Below, one piece after another: positions 36,143 through 43,237 of a stretch of 64,000 nucleotides of DNA. The DNA lies in contig NZ_FNWC01000007.1 in NCBI RefSeq assembly GCF_900104635.1, positions 2,765,421 through 2,829,420 of the forward strand, written 5' to 3'. The translations under genes were made by a program, and so were the position numbers. This DNA comes from Coprococcus phoceensis. Its GTDB lineage: Bacteria; Bacillota; Clostridia; Lachnospirales; Lachnospiraceae. Position 1 is the first letter of the stretch. Each line of letters starts with the position of its first letter. The notes beneath the pieces were generated by a model. The model worked only from the letters and a program-made list of their open reading frames with translations. It was not told where the DNA came from and did no database searches.

Positions 36143-36634
36143 ATGGGAATAAATGATTTTATACAAATTGGTAGCACTATCAAAGAACTTAGGAAAGCTA
36201 AAGGAATTTCGCAAAAAGAAATGTCTAAACTTTTGGATATTCCATATTCTACATACTCAAATTATGAAAATAATAACAGAGAGCCAAGCGCCGACGTAAT
36301 AAAAAAAGTTTCTGACATCTTGGAAATATCAACAGATAGCTTAATAGAAACAGCGAAAACTAAAAGTAAAACCTTTATAGATGAAATAGATATGTATGTT
36401 GAAAAATTCCAAAAAGATATAGCAGAACGTGGTTACAATAGAGAAATGGGAGATATTGAACTATTAAAATATTTTCGGAAATTGAATTATGAAGGGCAAG
36501 ATAAGGCTATTGACTACACTAAACTACTTTCAGAAAGTCCCAAATACCAAAAAGATTATACTAAAGATAATGGCACTGTGTACGCAGCACACGAACCAAC
36601 AGACATTGAAAACACCAATAATTCAGAAGAATAA
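36143..36634 (+). CDS. XRE family repressor (CI/Stl-like)
   Basis: A 163-residue protein with an N-terminal HTH (LRKAKGISQKEMSKLLDIPYSTYSNYENNNREPS) and a C-terminal helical region without the Ser-Lys LexA-type peptidase. It is therefore unlikely to self-cleave and may be released by a protein partner, as Stl repressors of satellites are. GTAGGAGG precedes the ATG at 36143. It is probably autoregulated by the three operators. Confidence 0.87.
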   Translation: MGINDFIQIGSTIKELRKAKGISQKEMSKLLDIPYSTYSNYENNNREPSADVIKKVSDILEISTDSLIETAKTKSKTFIDEIDMYVEKFQKDIAERGYNREMGDIELLKYFRKLNYEGQDKAIDYTKLLSESPKYQKDYTKDNGTVYAAHEPTDIENTNNSEE

Positions 36635-36637
36635 AAG

Positions 36638-36790
36638 GTGTCAGTATTTGGTGCCCCCTTTGCAAGTGTAGGAAAATCTACGGCAGTAAATAATTTAACA
36701 CCCATAACCACCGTACCTAAAAGTACGCTTGTAAAAACCGGTGTGTCCAAAATTGGACACTCCACTGTTTATATGACAGATCTAAATTGA
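36638..36790 (+). CDS. Possible 50-residue protein coupled to the repressor gene
   Basis: GTG start 3 bp after the repressor stop, with AAAAGG just before it. The product (SVFGAPFASVGKST... ending STVYMTDLN) is Ser/Thr/Val-rich with no hydrophobic core and no recognised family. An 18-bp palindrome, GTGTCCAA-AA-TTGGACAC (36743-36760), lies within it. It could be a real partner of the repressor or a fragment of a longer lost gene. Confidence 0.4.
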   Translation: MSVFGAPFASVGKSTAVNNLTPITTVPKSTLVKTGVSKIGHSTVYMTDLN

Positions 36791-36877
36791 GCCGCCGGTT
36801 GAACCGTCATCTGAATTTCCGATACTTCAAAGGGTGTAGCGTAACACGACACCTAAACACAGTCACCCAACGCAAAA

Positions 36878-36968
36878 TTGTGTTCGGTACATTGACAATA
36901 ATATACTTATTAAGGCAGCCGAGAGGGCGGCCATATCATCCGCTTCGAGTCTTAGGAAGGGGATGATA
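36878..36968 (+). promoter_or_regulatory. Promoter and ribosome-site hairpin of toxin locus 3
   Basis: TTGTGT (36878-36883), 18-bp spacer, TATACT (36902-36907). Downstream, TATCATCC (36934-36941) is perfectly complementary to GGATGATA (36961-36968), which spans the ribosome binding site and ends two bases before the ATG. The folded leader would hide the translation start. The 36791-36877 stretch holds a GGTGT/ACACC hairpin and nothing coding. Confidence 0.65.
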
Positions 36969-36970
36969 AC

Positions 36971-37057
36971 ATGGTTACATATTCGGATTTATTTACGTTT
37001 GTAATTATGATATGCGCTATTATTACATTAGTCAGAAATGACGAAGACAGAAAATAG
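36971..37057 (+). CDS. Small hydrophobic toxin-like peptide, locus 3 (Hol-Tox-like)
   Basis: A 28-residue peptide MVTYSDLFTFVIMICAI followed by a charged tail ending in DEDRK. The VTYSDL opening is shared with the toxins at 30409 and 33392, but the core and tail differ. AAGGGG lies 8 nt upstream. It is within the integrative element, between repressor and integrase, where it could act as an addiction module. Confidence 0.75.
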   Translation: MVTYSDLFTFVIMICAIITLVRNDEDRK

Positions 37058-37196
37058 CCGCCCTGCTCTCTGGTAAAGAATTAGGCGGCTATCTCTGATA
37101 GTTACTTTTTAATTTTTCGCCGAGGCGGATAGGTTTGAGCTATCTTCTCGACTGTCTTAGTAAGTATATTATAGTCAAAATTATAAAATATGTCAA
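37050..37196 (-). ncRNA. Putative antitoxin antisense RNA, locus 3
   Basis: On the minus strand a consensus promoter TTGACA (37191-37196), 17-bp spacer, TATAAT (37168-37173) would start an RNA near 37161. It would run to a hairpin AGCCGCC/GGCGGCT (37056-37090) with an ATTTTCTG tail, about 110 nt. The hairpin directly abuts the toxin stop codon TAG, as at loci 1 and 2, so the two transcripts overlap at their 3' ends. Confidence 0.72.
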
Positions 37197-37210
37197 TTAT
37201 CTTCAACCAT

Positions 37211-37227
37211 TTCACACGCTGCCCGGC
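37211..37227 (+). repeat. 17-bp repeat TTCACACGCTGCCCGGC, copy 2
   Basis: Exact copy of 35783-35799, located 24 bp before the integrase start, same orientation on the plus strand. Confidence 0.8.
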
Positions 37228-37250
37228 TTGAAATGAAAGGAGATAGACAC

Positions 37251-38294
37251 ATGCCAACTTACAAAGACGAAAAGACCGGCACATGGTTCGTAAAATGTTA
37301 CTATACCGATTACATGGGGAATAAGAAACAGAAGAAAAAGAGAGGATTTGCACGTCAGAAAGATGCTAAGGAATGGGAATACAGTTTCCTCAGCTCCCTG
37401 CAGTATGATTCAGACACTACTTTCGGGAGTGTCTCTAATGACTTCATAGAGGAAAATACGCCTAGAAGACGAAAGACAACGATTAGAAGCTATAATATTG
37501 CCCTTAAGCATATTTTGCCCACATTTAAGGATATACCGCTCTCAGAGATTAATGAGAAGATGATTATCCTGTGGCAAAATGAACTGTTAAACACGGAACT
37601 TTCAGAGGTATACATCAATAAAATTGATACCATGTTCCGCACAATATATAAATATGGGGCAAAACGCTGTGGACTACGCTCCAATCCATTTGACGGCATA
37701 GAGAAGATTGGAAAAGCAAGCAACAAATCACTGCACTTTTGGACGCATGAACAGTATAATGCGTTCATACCATACATTGAGCAGCCTACTACACGAATGG
37801 CTTTTCAAGTGCTTTACTACTGCGGTATTCGTATAGGCGAGTTATTCGCCCTCACAGCCGGAGATATTGACTTAGATGAACAAATCATGCATATTACCAA
37901 ATCATTGCAGAGAATGGAGCGTCAGGACGTTATAACCCCACCAAAAACGCGCAAAGGAATAAGGGATATAACCTTATCTAATTTTCTTGTGAAAGAACTT
38001 GAAAATTACATGTCAATGATATATGATTGTAACGGCGAAACTAGGTTGTTTGAAATTTCCAAGCAATCGCTATATTATCCAATGAAAAAATATTCAGAGA
38101 TTGCCAGAGTTCCGCGAATACGCATACATGACATAAGACATTCTCACGTTGCCTTGTTGATTGAAAAGGGTGTTTCTCCGCTCGCTATCGCTGAAAGACT
38201 CGGGCATGATGATATAAAGATTACGCTCGGAACTTATGGGCATTTATACCCAAATAAACAACGAGAGATTGCGGACCTCTTGAATACTTTATAA
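37251..38294 (+). CDS. Tyrosine recombinase/integrase
   Basis: A 347-residue phage-type integrase. The N-terminal arm-binding domain (YKDEKTGTWFVKCYYTDYMGNKK), a SAM-like core-binding domain, and a catalytic domain with YYCGIRIGELFAL (Arg), IRIHDIRHSHVALL (His-x-x-Arg) and LGTYGHLYP (Tyr nucleophile) are visible. The ATG at 37251 has AAAGGAG 8 nt upstream. It would integrate and excise the element; its stop lies 75 bp before the preQ1 riboswitch of queT. Confidence 0.94.
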   Translation: MPTYKDEKTGTWFVKCYYTDYMGNKKQKKKRGFARQKDAKEWEYSFLSSLQYDSDTTFGSVSNDFIEENTPRRRKTTIRSYNIALKHILPTFKDIPLSEINEKMIILWQNELLNTELSEVYINKIDTMFRTIYKYGAKRCGLRSNPFDGIEKIGKASNKSLHFWTHEQYNAFIPYIEQPTTRMAFQVLYYCGIRIGELFALTAGDIDLDEQIMHITKSLQRMERQDVITPPKTRKGIRDITLSNFLVKELENYMSMIYDCNGETRLFEISKQSLYYPMKKYSEIARVPRIRIHDIRHSHVALLIEKGVSPLAIAERLGHDDIKITLGTYGHLYPNKQREIADLLNTL

Positions 38295-38368
38295 TAAAAT
38301 AGTACCGTTTCAGTACCAAGAAGTATTAACAATCCCTCAGCAACCTTGATTTTAAGCCAAAAATATAA

Positions 38369-38409
38369 AGAGTGTTCGCGACCTTCCACTCGTAAAACAA
38401 AACTAAAGG
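38369..38409 (+). promoter_or_regulatory. PreQ1-I riboswitch (translational type)
   Basis: Stem GAGTG/CACTC encloses the loop TTCGCGACCTTC, followed by an A-rich tail GTAAAACAAAACTAAAGG. The loop CCTT can pair with AAGG of the ribosome binding site to form the pseudoknot of this class. It sits 13 bp before the queT start, so preQ1 binding should block translation. Confidence 0.85.
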
Positions 38410-38421
38410 AGAAAACAGAAT

Positions 38422-38916
38422 ATGAAAAACAAAAGTGTATTATTTATGGCACAGGCAGCCATGATCGCTGCAATCTATGTGGTGTTGACAATCGTATTTG
38501 CACCATTCAGCTTTGGGGAGGTGCAGGTTCGTATCGCTGAAGCATTGACTATCTTACCGGTATTTACTCCGGCAGCTATTCCGGGACTATTCATCGGATG
38601 TCTGATTGGTAACATCCTCGGTGGTGCGCTTCTTCCGGATATTATTTTCGGAAGCCTTGCAACGTTAATCGGTGCGTTATTTACTTATTTGTTACGTAAA
38701 AGATCAAAATTCCTTGCACCACTTCCTCCGATTTTGGCAAATATTGTCGTTGTTCCTTTTGTACTTCGCTATGCTTACGGTGTACTACTCCCAATCCCAT
38801 TTATGATGCTCACAGTCGGCATCGGCGAGATTATTTCATGCGGTGTACTGGGAATGATTGTATATACTGCCTTACACAAATATCAATATATACTTTTTAA
38901 AAAACAAGTCTCATAG
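38422..38916 (+). CDS. queT: QueT family queuosine-precursor transporter
   Basis: A 164-residue membrane protein of the QueT (COG4708) family, the substrate-binding S component of an ECF-type importer for preQ1 or a related precursor. It has the conserved FGEVQVRIAEALTILPVF segment and five to six hydrophobic segments. The preQ1-I riboswitch in front supports the substrate. Energy-coupling subunits are not in this window. Confidence 0.93.
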   Translation: MKNKSVLFMAQAAMIAAIYVVLTIVFAPFSFGEVQVRIAEALTILPVFTPAAIPGLFIGCLIGNILGGALLPDIIFGSLATLIGALFTYLLRKRSKFLAPLPPILANIVVVPFVLRYAYGVLLPIPFMMLTVGIGEIISCGVLGMIVYTALHKYQYILFKKQVS

Positions 38917-38918
38917 TA

Positions 38919-38960
38919 AAAAATAGGAAAGAGTGATGATATTCTCTTTCCTATTTTTTT
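38919..38960 (+). terminator. Terminator after queT
   Basis: Perfect 14-bp stem AAAATAGGAAAGAG/CTCTTTCCTATTTT followed by a run of T. Confidence 0.93.
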
Positions 38961-38973
38961 ATATGTTTTTCAC

Positions 38974-39016
38974 TTGACATATATAGTCTACCGATATATT
39001 ATATAGTTAAACTATA
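38974..39016 (+). promoter_or_regulatory. Promoter and operator of the padR operon
   Basis: TTGACA (38974-38979), 17-bp spacer, TATTAT (38997-39002), followed by a perfect dyad TATAGTT-A-AACTATA (39002-39016). The dyad is placed to block transcription and is a likely site for the PadR protein itself. Confidence 0.75.
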
Positions 39017-39051
39017 TATAGTTATCCTACACATAAAAAGGAGGTATTTCA

Positions 39052-39381
39052 ATGTCAATTGATAAAACATTAGTTTCAGGGAGTGTTACGATGCTCCTTC
39101 TCAAGCTTTTGTCGGAAAAGGATATGTATGGGTACGAGATGATTTCCACATTACGTGAGCGTTCACAGAATGTTTTCGAACTGAAAGCCGGTTCCTTATA
39201 TCCTTTGCTTCACAATCTGGAAGGAAAGAATATTGTGGCTTCTTACGAGAAAGAGGTACTTGGAAAAGTACGAAAGTATTATCACATAACCAAAGAGGGG
39301 CATGCATTATTGGTTCAGAAACAAGAAGAATGGAACGAATATGTCGGTGCTGTAGCCGACGTCATGTTATTGGAGGTGTAA
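39052..39381 (+). CDS. PadR family transcriptional regulator
   Basis: A 109-residue PadR-type winged-helix protein (LVSGSVTMLLLKLLSEKDMYGYEMI and KAGSLYPLLHNLEGKNIV). The C-terminal helix EEWNEYVGAV serves dimerisation. AAGGAGG precedes the ATG, and the gene is followed directly by a SEDS membrane protein, its probable co-regulated partner. Confidence 0.94.
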   Translation: MSIDKTLVSGSVTMLLLKLLSEKDMYGYEMISTLRERSQNVFELKAGSLYPLLHNLEGKNIVASYEKEVLGKVRKYYHITKEGHALLVQKQEEWNEYVGAVADVMLLEV

Positions 39382-39386
39382 TCTAT

Positions 39387-40709
39387 ATGGAGGAATATTT
39401 GAAAACTTTATTAGAACAAATCCGCTGTAAAAAAGCACATGCTTCCATTTATCATGAAATCAGGGGGCACATCGAAGAACAGGTGGCAGACAATATAGCA
39501 GAGGACATGAGCAAAGACGATGCTTTAAAAGCGGCGCTAAATGATATGGGGGATCCTGTTCAGACAGGTGTGGAGATGGATCAGCTCCATCGCCCGCAGA
39601 TGGCTTGGCGCATAATTGTGGCAATCGGTATACTGACACTTTTCAGCATTTTGATACAGTATCTCGTCACGAGATATATTCCAGACAATAACGCATATTT
39701 TTTCCGCCATCATATATTTAATGCAATAATCAGTTTTAGTGCGATGATTGTAGTCTATAGGATCGATTACAGCCTGATCGGAAAATATTCCAAGTGGATT
39801 GCCACGATCTTCCTATTGTTTTTCGCTTTCCAAATATTTATAGTGGAGATGCGCCTCAACGGAACTCTTTATATGCGCATTTTATCCAAAGTGCTTATAA
39901 TGTCACCGTTGTTCTTTCTGTACGTGCCGCTTTTCGGCGCAATCCTATATCAGTATCGAGGAAAGGGCTGGCGTGTTGTTCCAAAAATTTTCATTTGGAT
40001 GGCTCTTCCGCTTTTTTTAACGCTGGAACTGCCGAATCTCGGGGTAACCATTTCACTATTTTTCATGCTGGCAAGCCTATTGACCATTGCTGTATGGAAA
40101 GGATGGTTTACATTCCATAAAAAGAAATTTTTGACGGCATTTTGGGGAATCTCTATTTCATTCCCGATTGCCAGTGTTGCGATTCTGATGCAGACCGGAA
40201 AGCCTGCGCCATATCAGACCGCACGTATTCACGCATTGTTTGATCCTACGGTGGAAAACCATACACTGCAAACACTCCGCAGTATCGTAACAAACAGCGC
40301 TTTTATCGGCGCAAGCAATAAGAAATCACTGCTGCAAGAAGGGCAAAACAGTGATTATATTCTATCCACACTTTCCGCTTATTACGGAATATTAGCGGCT
40401 CTTGTTGCCGTTCTTCTTATTTTCTTATTGATCAGAAAAATATTCCAGATTTCTTCCTCACAGAAAAATCAGCTTGGAATGATGATGGGATACGGATGTG
40501 GAATGGTATTTTTTGTCTCCGCTTTTTGGAATGTGCTAGTTACACTTGGACTTGTATTTCCTACCTACACTTTTTTACCATTTTTCTCCTATGGGGGCGT
40601 TACTATGGTTGTAACTTACATTCTTCTGGGAATTGTACTCAGCATTTATCGGTACAAAAATGTGTTATCCGACACATACATGTACAAAAAAAATTGGGAT
40701 GTCGCCTAA
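39387..40709 (+). CDS. SEDS (FtsW/RodA/SpoVE) family protein with N-terminal prefix domain
   Basis: A 440-residue membrane protein. The first 75 residues are cytoplasmic and helical (HASIYHEIRGHIEEQVADN), the permease-prefix type region often paired with PadR. Then about ten membrane segments follow, with LPNLGVTISLFF and FFSYGGVTMVVTYILLG matching the late SEDS motifs. SEDS proteins polymerise peptidoglycan, but this paralogue lacks a neighbouring transpeptidase, so its role is open. The ATG at 39387 follows GGAGG. Confidence 0.85.
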   Translation: MEEYLKTLLEQIRCKKAHASIYHEIRGHIEEQVADNIAEDMSKDDALKAALNDMGDPVQTGVEMDQLHRPQMAWRIIVAIGILTLFSILIQYLVTRYIPDNNAYFFRHHIFNAIISFSAMIVVYRIDYSLIGKYSKWIATIFLLFFAFQIFIVEMRLNGTLYMRILSKVLIMSPLFFLYVPLFGAILYQYRGKGWRVVPKIFIWMALPLFLTLELPNLGVTISLFFMLASLLTIAVWKGWFTFHKKKFLTAFWGISISFPIASVAILMQTGKPAPYQTARIHALFDPTVENHTLQTLRSIVTNSAFIGASNKKSLLQEGQNSDYILSTLSAYYGILAALVAVLLIFLLIRKIFQISSSQKNQLGMMMGYGCGMVFFVSAFWNVLVTLGLVFPTYTFLPFFSYGGVTMVVTYILLGIVLSIYRYKNVLSDTYMYKKNWDVA

Positions 40710-40732
40710 GCGATACCCCAATTTTTTTCTTA
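40686..40732. terminator. Bidirectional terminator
   Basis: Stem AAAATTGGGATGTCGC/GCGATACCCCAATTTT with loop CTAA, one mismatch and one G-U pair. It overlaps the last codons of the SEDS gene and ends the convergent gene too. Confidence 0.9.
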
Positions 40733-43234
40733 TTTCACATATCCGATAAACGTATGACCACTTCCAGCTACCATAGAATCAATTTCTTCTGCTGTACTTG
40801 TGTGGACTCCTCCATCTGCCGGATCAATATAAGTGACTGTTGATGTGTCATATCCGATCAAAAGTACTGCATTGGAACTGTCTGTCATTGCAATGACCGG
40901 AGTTCCTCTTCCGATAATATAAAGCATCTCCTCTGTTGTGCATCCAGTCAGATCCATTCCCTCTCCGCCGGAATATTCACTTAGAATATCAATTGCCGAT
41001 TTACCCGCGTTCATCTCCTCTGCCACATTGACGTTCTTGCCCTCCAGCGCCAAAATTTGGCGAATACATGCCGCAAAGGTCGACTCACCTTCCTGAACCG
41101 TAAATCCTTCCATCTCCACCTCATACCGAAGATCGCGGTTTCCTCTCTCCCAGACGTACGCCTGATCTGAAGATACCACTACGCCTGATACCTCATCGGC
41201 CTTTTGAACTGCATACCCGGCTTTGTCATATAAGCCAAGCATCTGTCCAAGACCGTATACATAGAATTTTCCTTTTTCACTCTCACTGTCAAATGCAACC
41301 GTTGTAGGATTCTCATACAATACCTGCTTCGGTTTTAAAATCTTTGGTTTCTTATCATCAATACCATCTGCATATACAAGTCGGTATTGCAGCTCTTTCA
41401 AACTGGTCGAGTATTCCTGTAAAGAAATATTGCTCTCTGCCTTCTCCTCATTATTTGTAATATAATCTCTGTCTATTGAAGTATAAGTATCTCCGCTTTT
41501 TGTCACACGGTTCAATGTGATCATATTGTTTTCCACAAATACATCTGAAATATAAACATTTTCAAATTCATATGTCTTTACAATCTTGTCATCAGAGTCC
41601 TTGATTTCCAGCTTGTACATTGGAAGTATCTCAGAACCGGACACTGTTTTCCCTGCATCTGACGCTCTTAAGGTTCCATACACAAAGTCTTCTGAGATAA
41701 ATCCAAGAGGTCGTATATTTTCACCTTCTGCCGCTGTCACCTTCTGTGTCTCTCCGGTCATGAAATTCAAAATAGTCACTTCCGTAGAATCATTGAGTCC
41801 TCCATTATCCTGGTAAGCAATCAGATGTCCGTCGTCTCCCGCAACGTACTGACCTTCTGCTAACGATTCTACAACCGCTTCTTTTTCACCGGTCTTCAAA
41901 TTTACTTTATAAATAGTTCCGTCCACTAACACATACAACATGTTCTGTTCATTGTTGTAATATACCAGTTTCCCAAGCTCCTCTTCTGCAATTGCAAAAG
42001 ATTTATTACTTGGAATAAACGCTTTCTCTTCCACAACATTTTGAGACAGATTAAAGTAGTAAATCGCCGCACCTACTTCTCCTTCATGTTCCCCACGGTT
42101 CATATAGCCATAGACTGCAAATGTCGTATTTCCATCCTTATCCATGGAAATAATTTTGATCGCATGCTGGTCATACAGATTCCGCACATCTTCTTTCTCC
42201 GTATCTGCAAAACTAAATACAAGCGCCAACGAATCTTCATTCTTATCAAAGCACCACAGTTCTCTCTCCTGAATAAATGACACAATACTTCCGTCCTCAT
42301 TTGTCTCATATTGAACATTTTTCGGAACAATTCCAAGGTTGATTCCTTTTCCCGATAAAATCTGGTTAGAAGACTCCAATATCTGATTCATCGTCCTGTC
42401 ATAATCCAAAAGATAAAGCTTTCCTTTCAGATAGCGCACACGGAAGAATTCTCTTACATTATATGTCTCCTGATCATTGTCGTCTCCTTTACACTTAACT
42501 TGATATTTCAACTGAATCGCCGTGTAAGTAGAATTTGTTTCTTTAATATCCCACTGGATATCGCAGGAAATCTCAGGTGAAAGTTTTCCCCATGTGACAT
42601 GATCCAGATCTGAATGGATCGTCACATGTTGAAGTGTGGTATTATCTCCCTCTTCATTTGGTTCAATCACAGCTGTAATACTGTCTGTGTCTGACTTATT
42701 CAACATATTCGTGTGAAGTGTGTTCGCAAAATCAATACATTCCTTCACATAGTATTCATCTGACTTCACAATTCTTGTATAATAGCGAATTTTATTGTCT
42801 TTATCTATGTTCAATGTAATCTTCAAAACACCTTCTGTCCCCTCGGTCAGAACATTTCCGACACCCAAGGTCATTGTTTCTTTAAGTGTCTTCTCCGTCT
42901 TTTGTAAAAGCCGGTCCTCTCCGTTTAATGTATATACCTCATACGTAAGCGACTCCGGATCCATCTCATACAAATTCATACGAATCTCTACTGTGTTATC
43001 TGCATTCACTGGTGTGATCGTATCGCGCATTGCCGGAATATTCATCTCATCCTTATATCCCACAAGATGATTGATTTCATCTCCGTCCGTCACAAAGGAA
43101 ATCGTCGGGAATGTCGCCGCATTCATCTCGACTGTCATGTCAGAATTGCCCTGATTCGTGATAAAACTGAACACGATCACAGCAACGATAAAAACAGCCG
43201 TCAAAACCCCTATTTTAATGACTCTGTCTTTCAT
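40730..43234 (-). CDS. Large exported protein with degenerate C39-like C-terminal domain
   Basis: An 834-residue protein with one N-terminal membrane anchor (residues 7-25) and a long extracytoplasmic part. Residues about 270-600 read like repeated beta strands of a propeller (GTIYKVNLKTGEKEAVVES). The last 150 residues resemble a C39-like cysteine peptidase: ESTFAACIRQILALEG at the Cys position and NAVLLIGYDTSTVTYIDPADGG where active members have His before the strand. The His is missing, so it is probably a binding domain. Function unknown; the gene follows the methyltransferase gene. Confidence 0.8.
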   Translation of the reverse strand: MKDRVIKIGVLTAVFIVAVIVFSFITNQGNSDMTVEMNAATFPTISFVTDGDEINHLVGYKDEMNIPAMRDTITPVNADNTVEIRMNLYEMDPESLTYEVYTLNGEDRLLQKTEKTLKETMTLGVGNVLTEGTEGVLKITLNIDKDNKIRYYTRIVKSDEYYVKECIDFANTLHTNMLNKSDTDSITAVIEPNEEGDNTTLQHVTIHSDLDHVTWGKLSPEISCDIQWDIKETNSTYTAIQLKYQVKCKGDDNDQETYNVREFFRVRYLKGKLYLLDYDRTMNQILESSNQILSGKGINLGIVPKNVQYETNEDGSIVSFIQERELWCFDKNEDSLALVFSFADTEKEDVRNLYDQHAIKIISMDKDGNTTFAVYGYMNRGEHEGEVGAAIYYFNLSQNVVEEKAFIPSNKSFAIAEEELGKLVYYNNEQNMLYVLVDGTIYKVNLKTGEKEAVVESLAEGQYVAGDDGHLIAYQDNGGLNDSTEVTILNFMTGETQKVTAAEGENIRPLGFISEDFVYGTLRASDAGKTVSGSEILPMYKLEIKDSDDKIVKTYEFENVYISDVFVENNMITLNRVTKSGDTYTSIDRDYITNNEEKAESNISLQEYSTSLKELQYRLVYADGIDDKKPKILKPKQVLYENPTTVAFDSESEKGKFYVYGLGQMLGLYDKAGYAVQKADEVSGVVVSSDQAYVWERGNRDLRYEVEMEGFTVQEGESTFAACIRQILALEGKNVNVAEEMNAGKSAIDILSEYSGGEGMDLTGCTTEEMLYIIGRGTPVIAMTDSSNAVLLIGYDTSTVTYIDPADGGVHTSTAEEIDSMVAGSGHTFIGYVK

Positions 43235-43237
43235 TTA

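Larger units (their letters stand above)
33589..38294. mobile_element. Small satellite-like integrative element (PICI-like)
   Basis: Gene order is VapE, small proteins, Cro-like regulator (minus strand), then divergent CI-like repressor, toxin locus 3 and tyrosine integrase (plus strand). This int-repressor | regulator-small genes-VapE layout is that of Gram-positive phage-inducible islands and phage remnants. No capsid, terminase or conjugation gene is present. Ends are approximate: the integrase stop on the right, and the end of the VapE operon on the left. No attachment repeats were identified. Confidence 0.65.

Noticed and set aside
36743..36760. GTGTCCAA-AA-TTGGACAC palindrome as terminator
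   Set aside because: It lies inside a small open frame and has no T-run after it; an operator or chance is more likely.
32984..38361. TTGATTTTA shared by 32982 and the region after the integrase as attachment core
   Set aside because: Only 9 bp, AT-rich, with no matching flanks; expected by chance in this composition.
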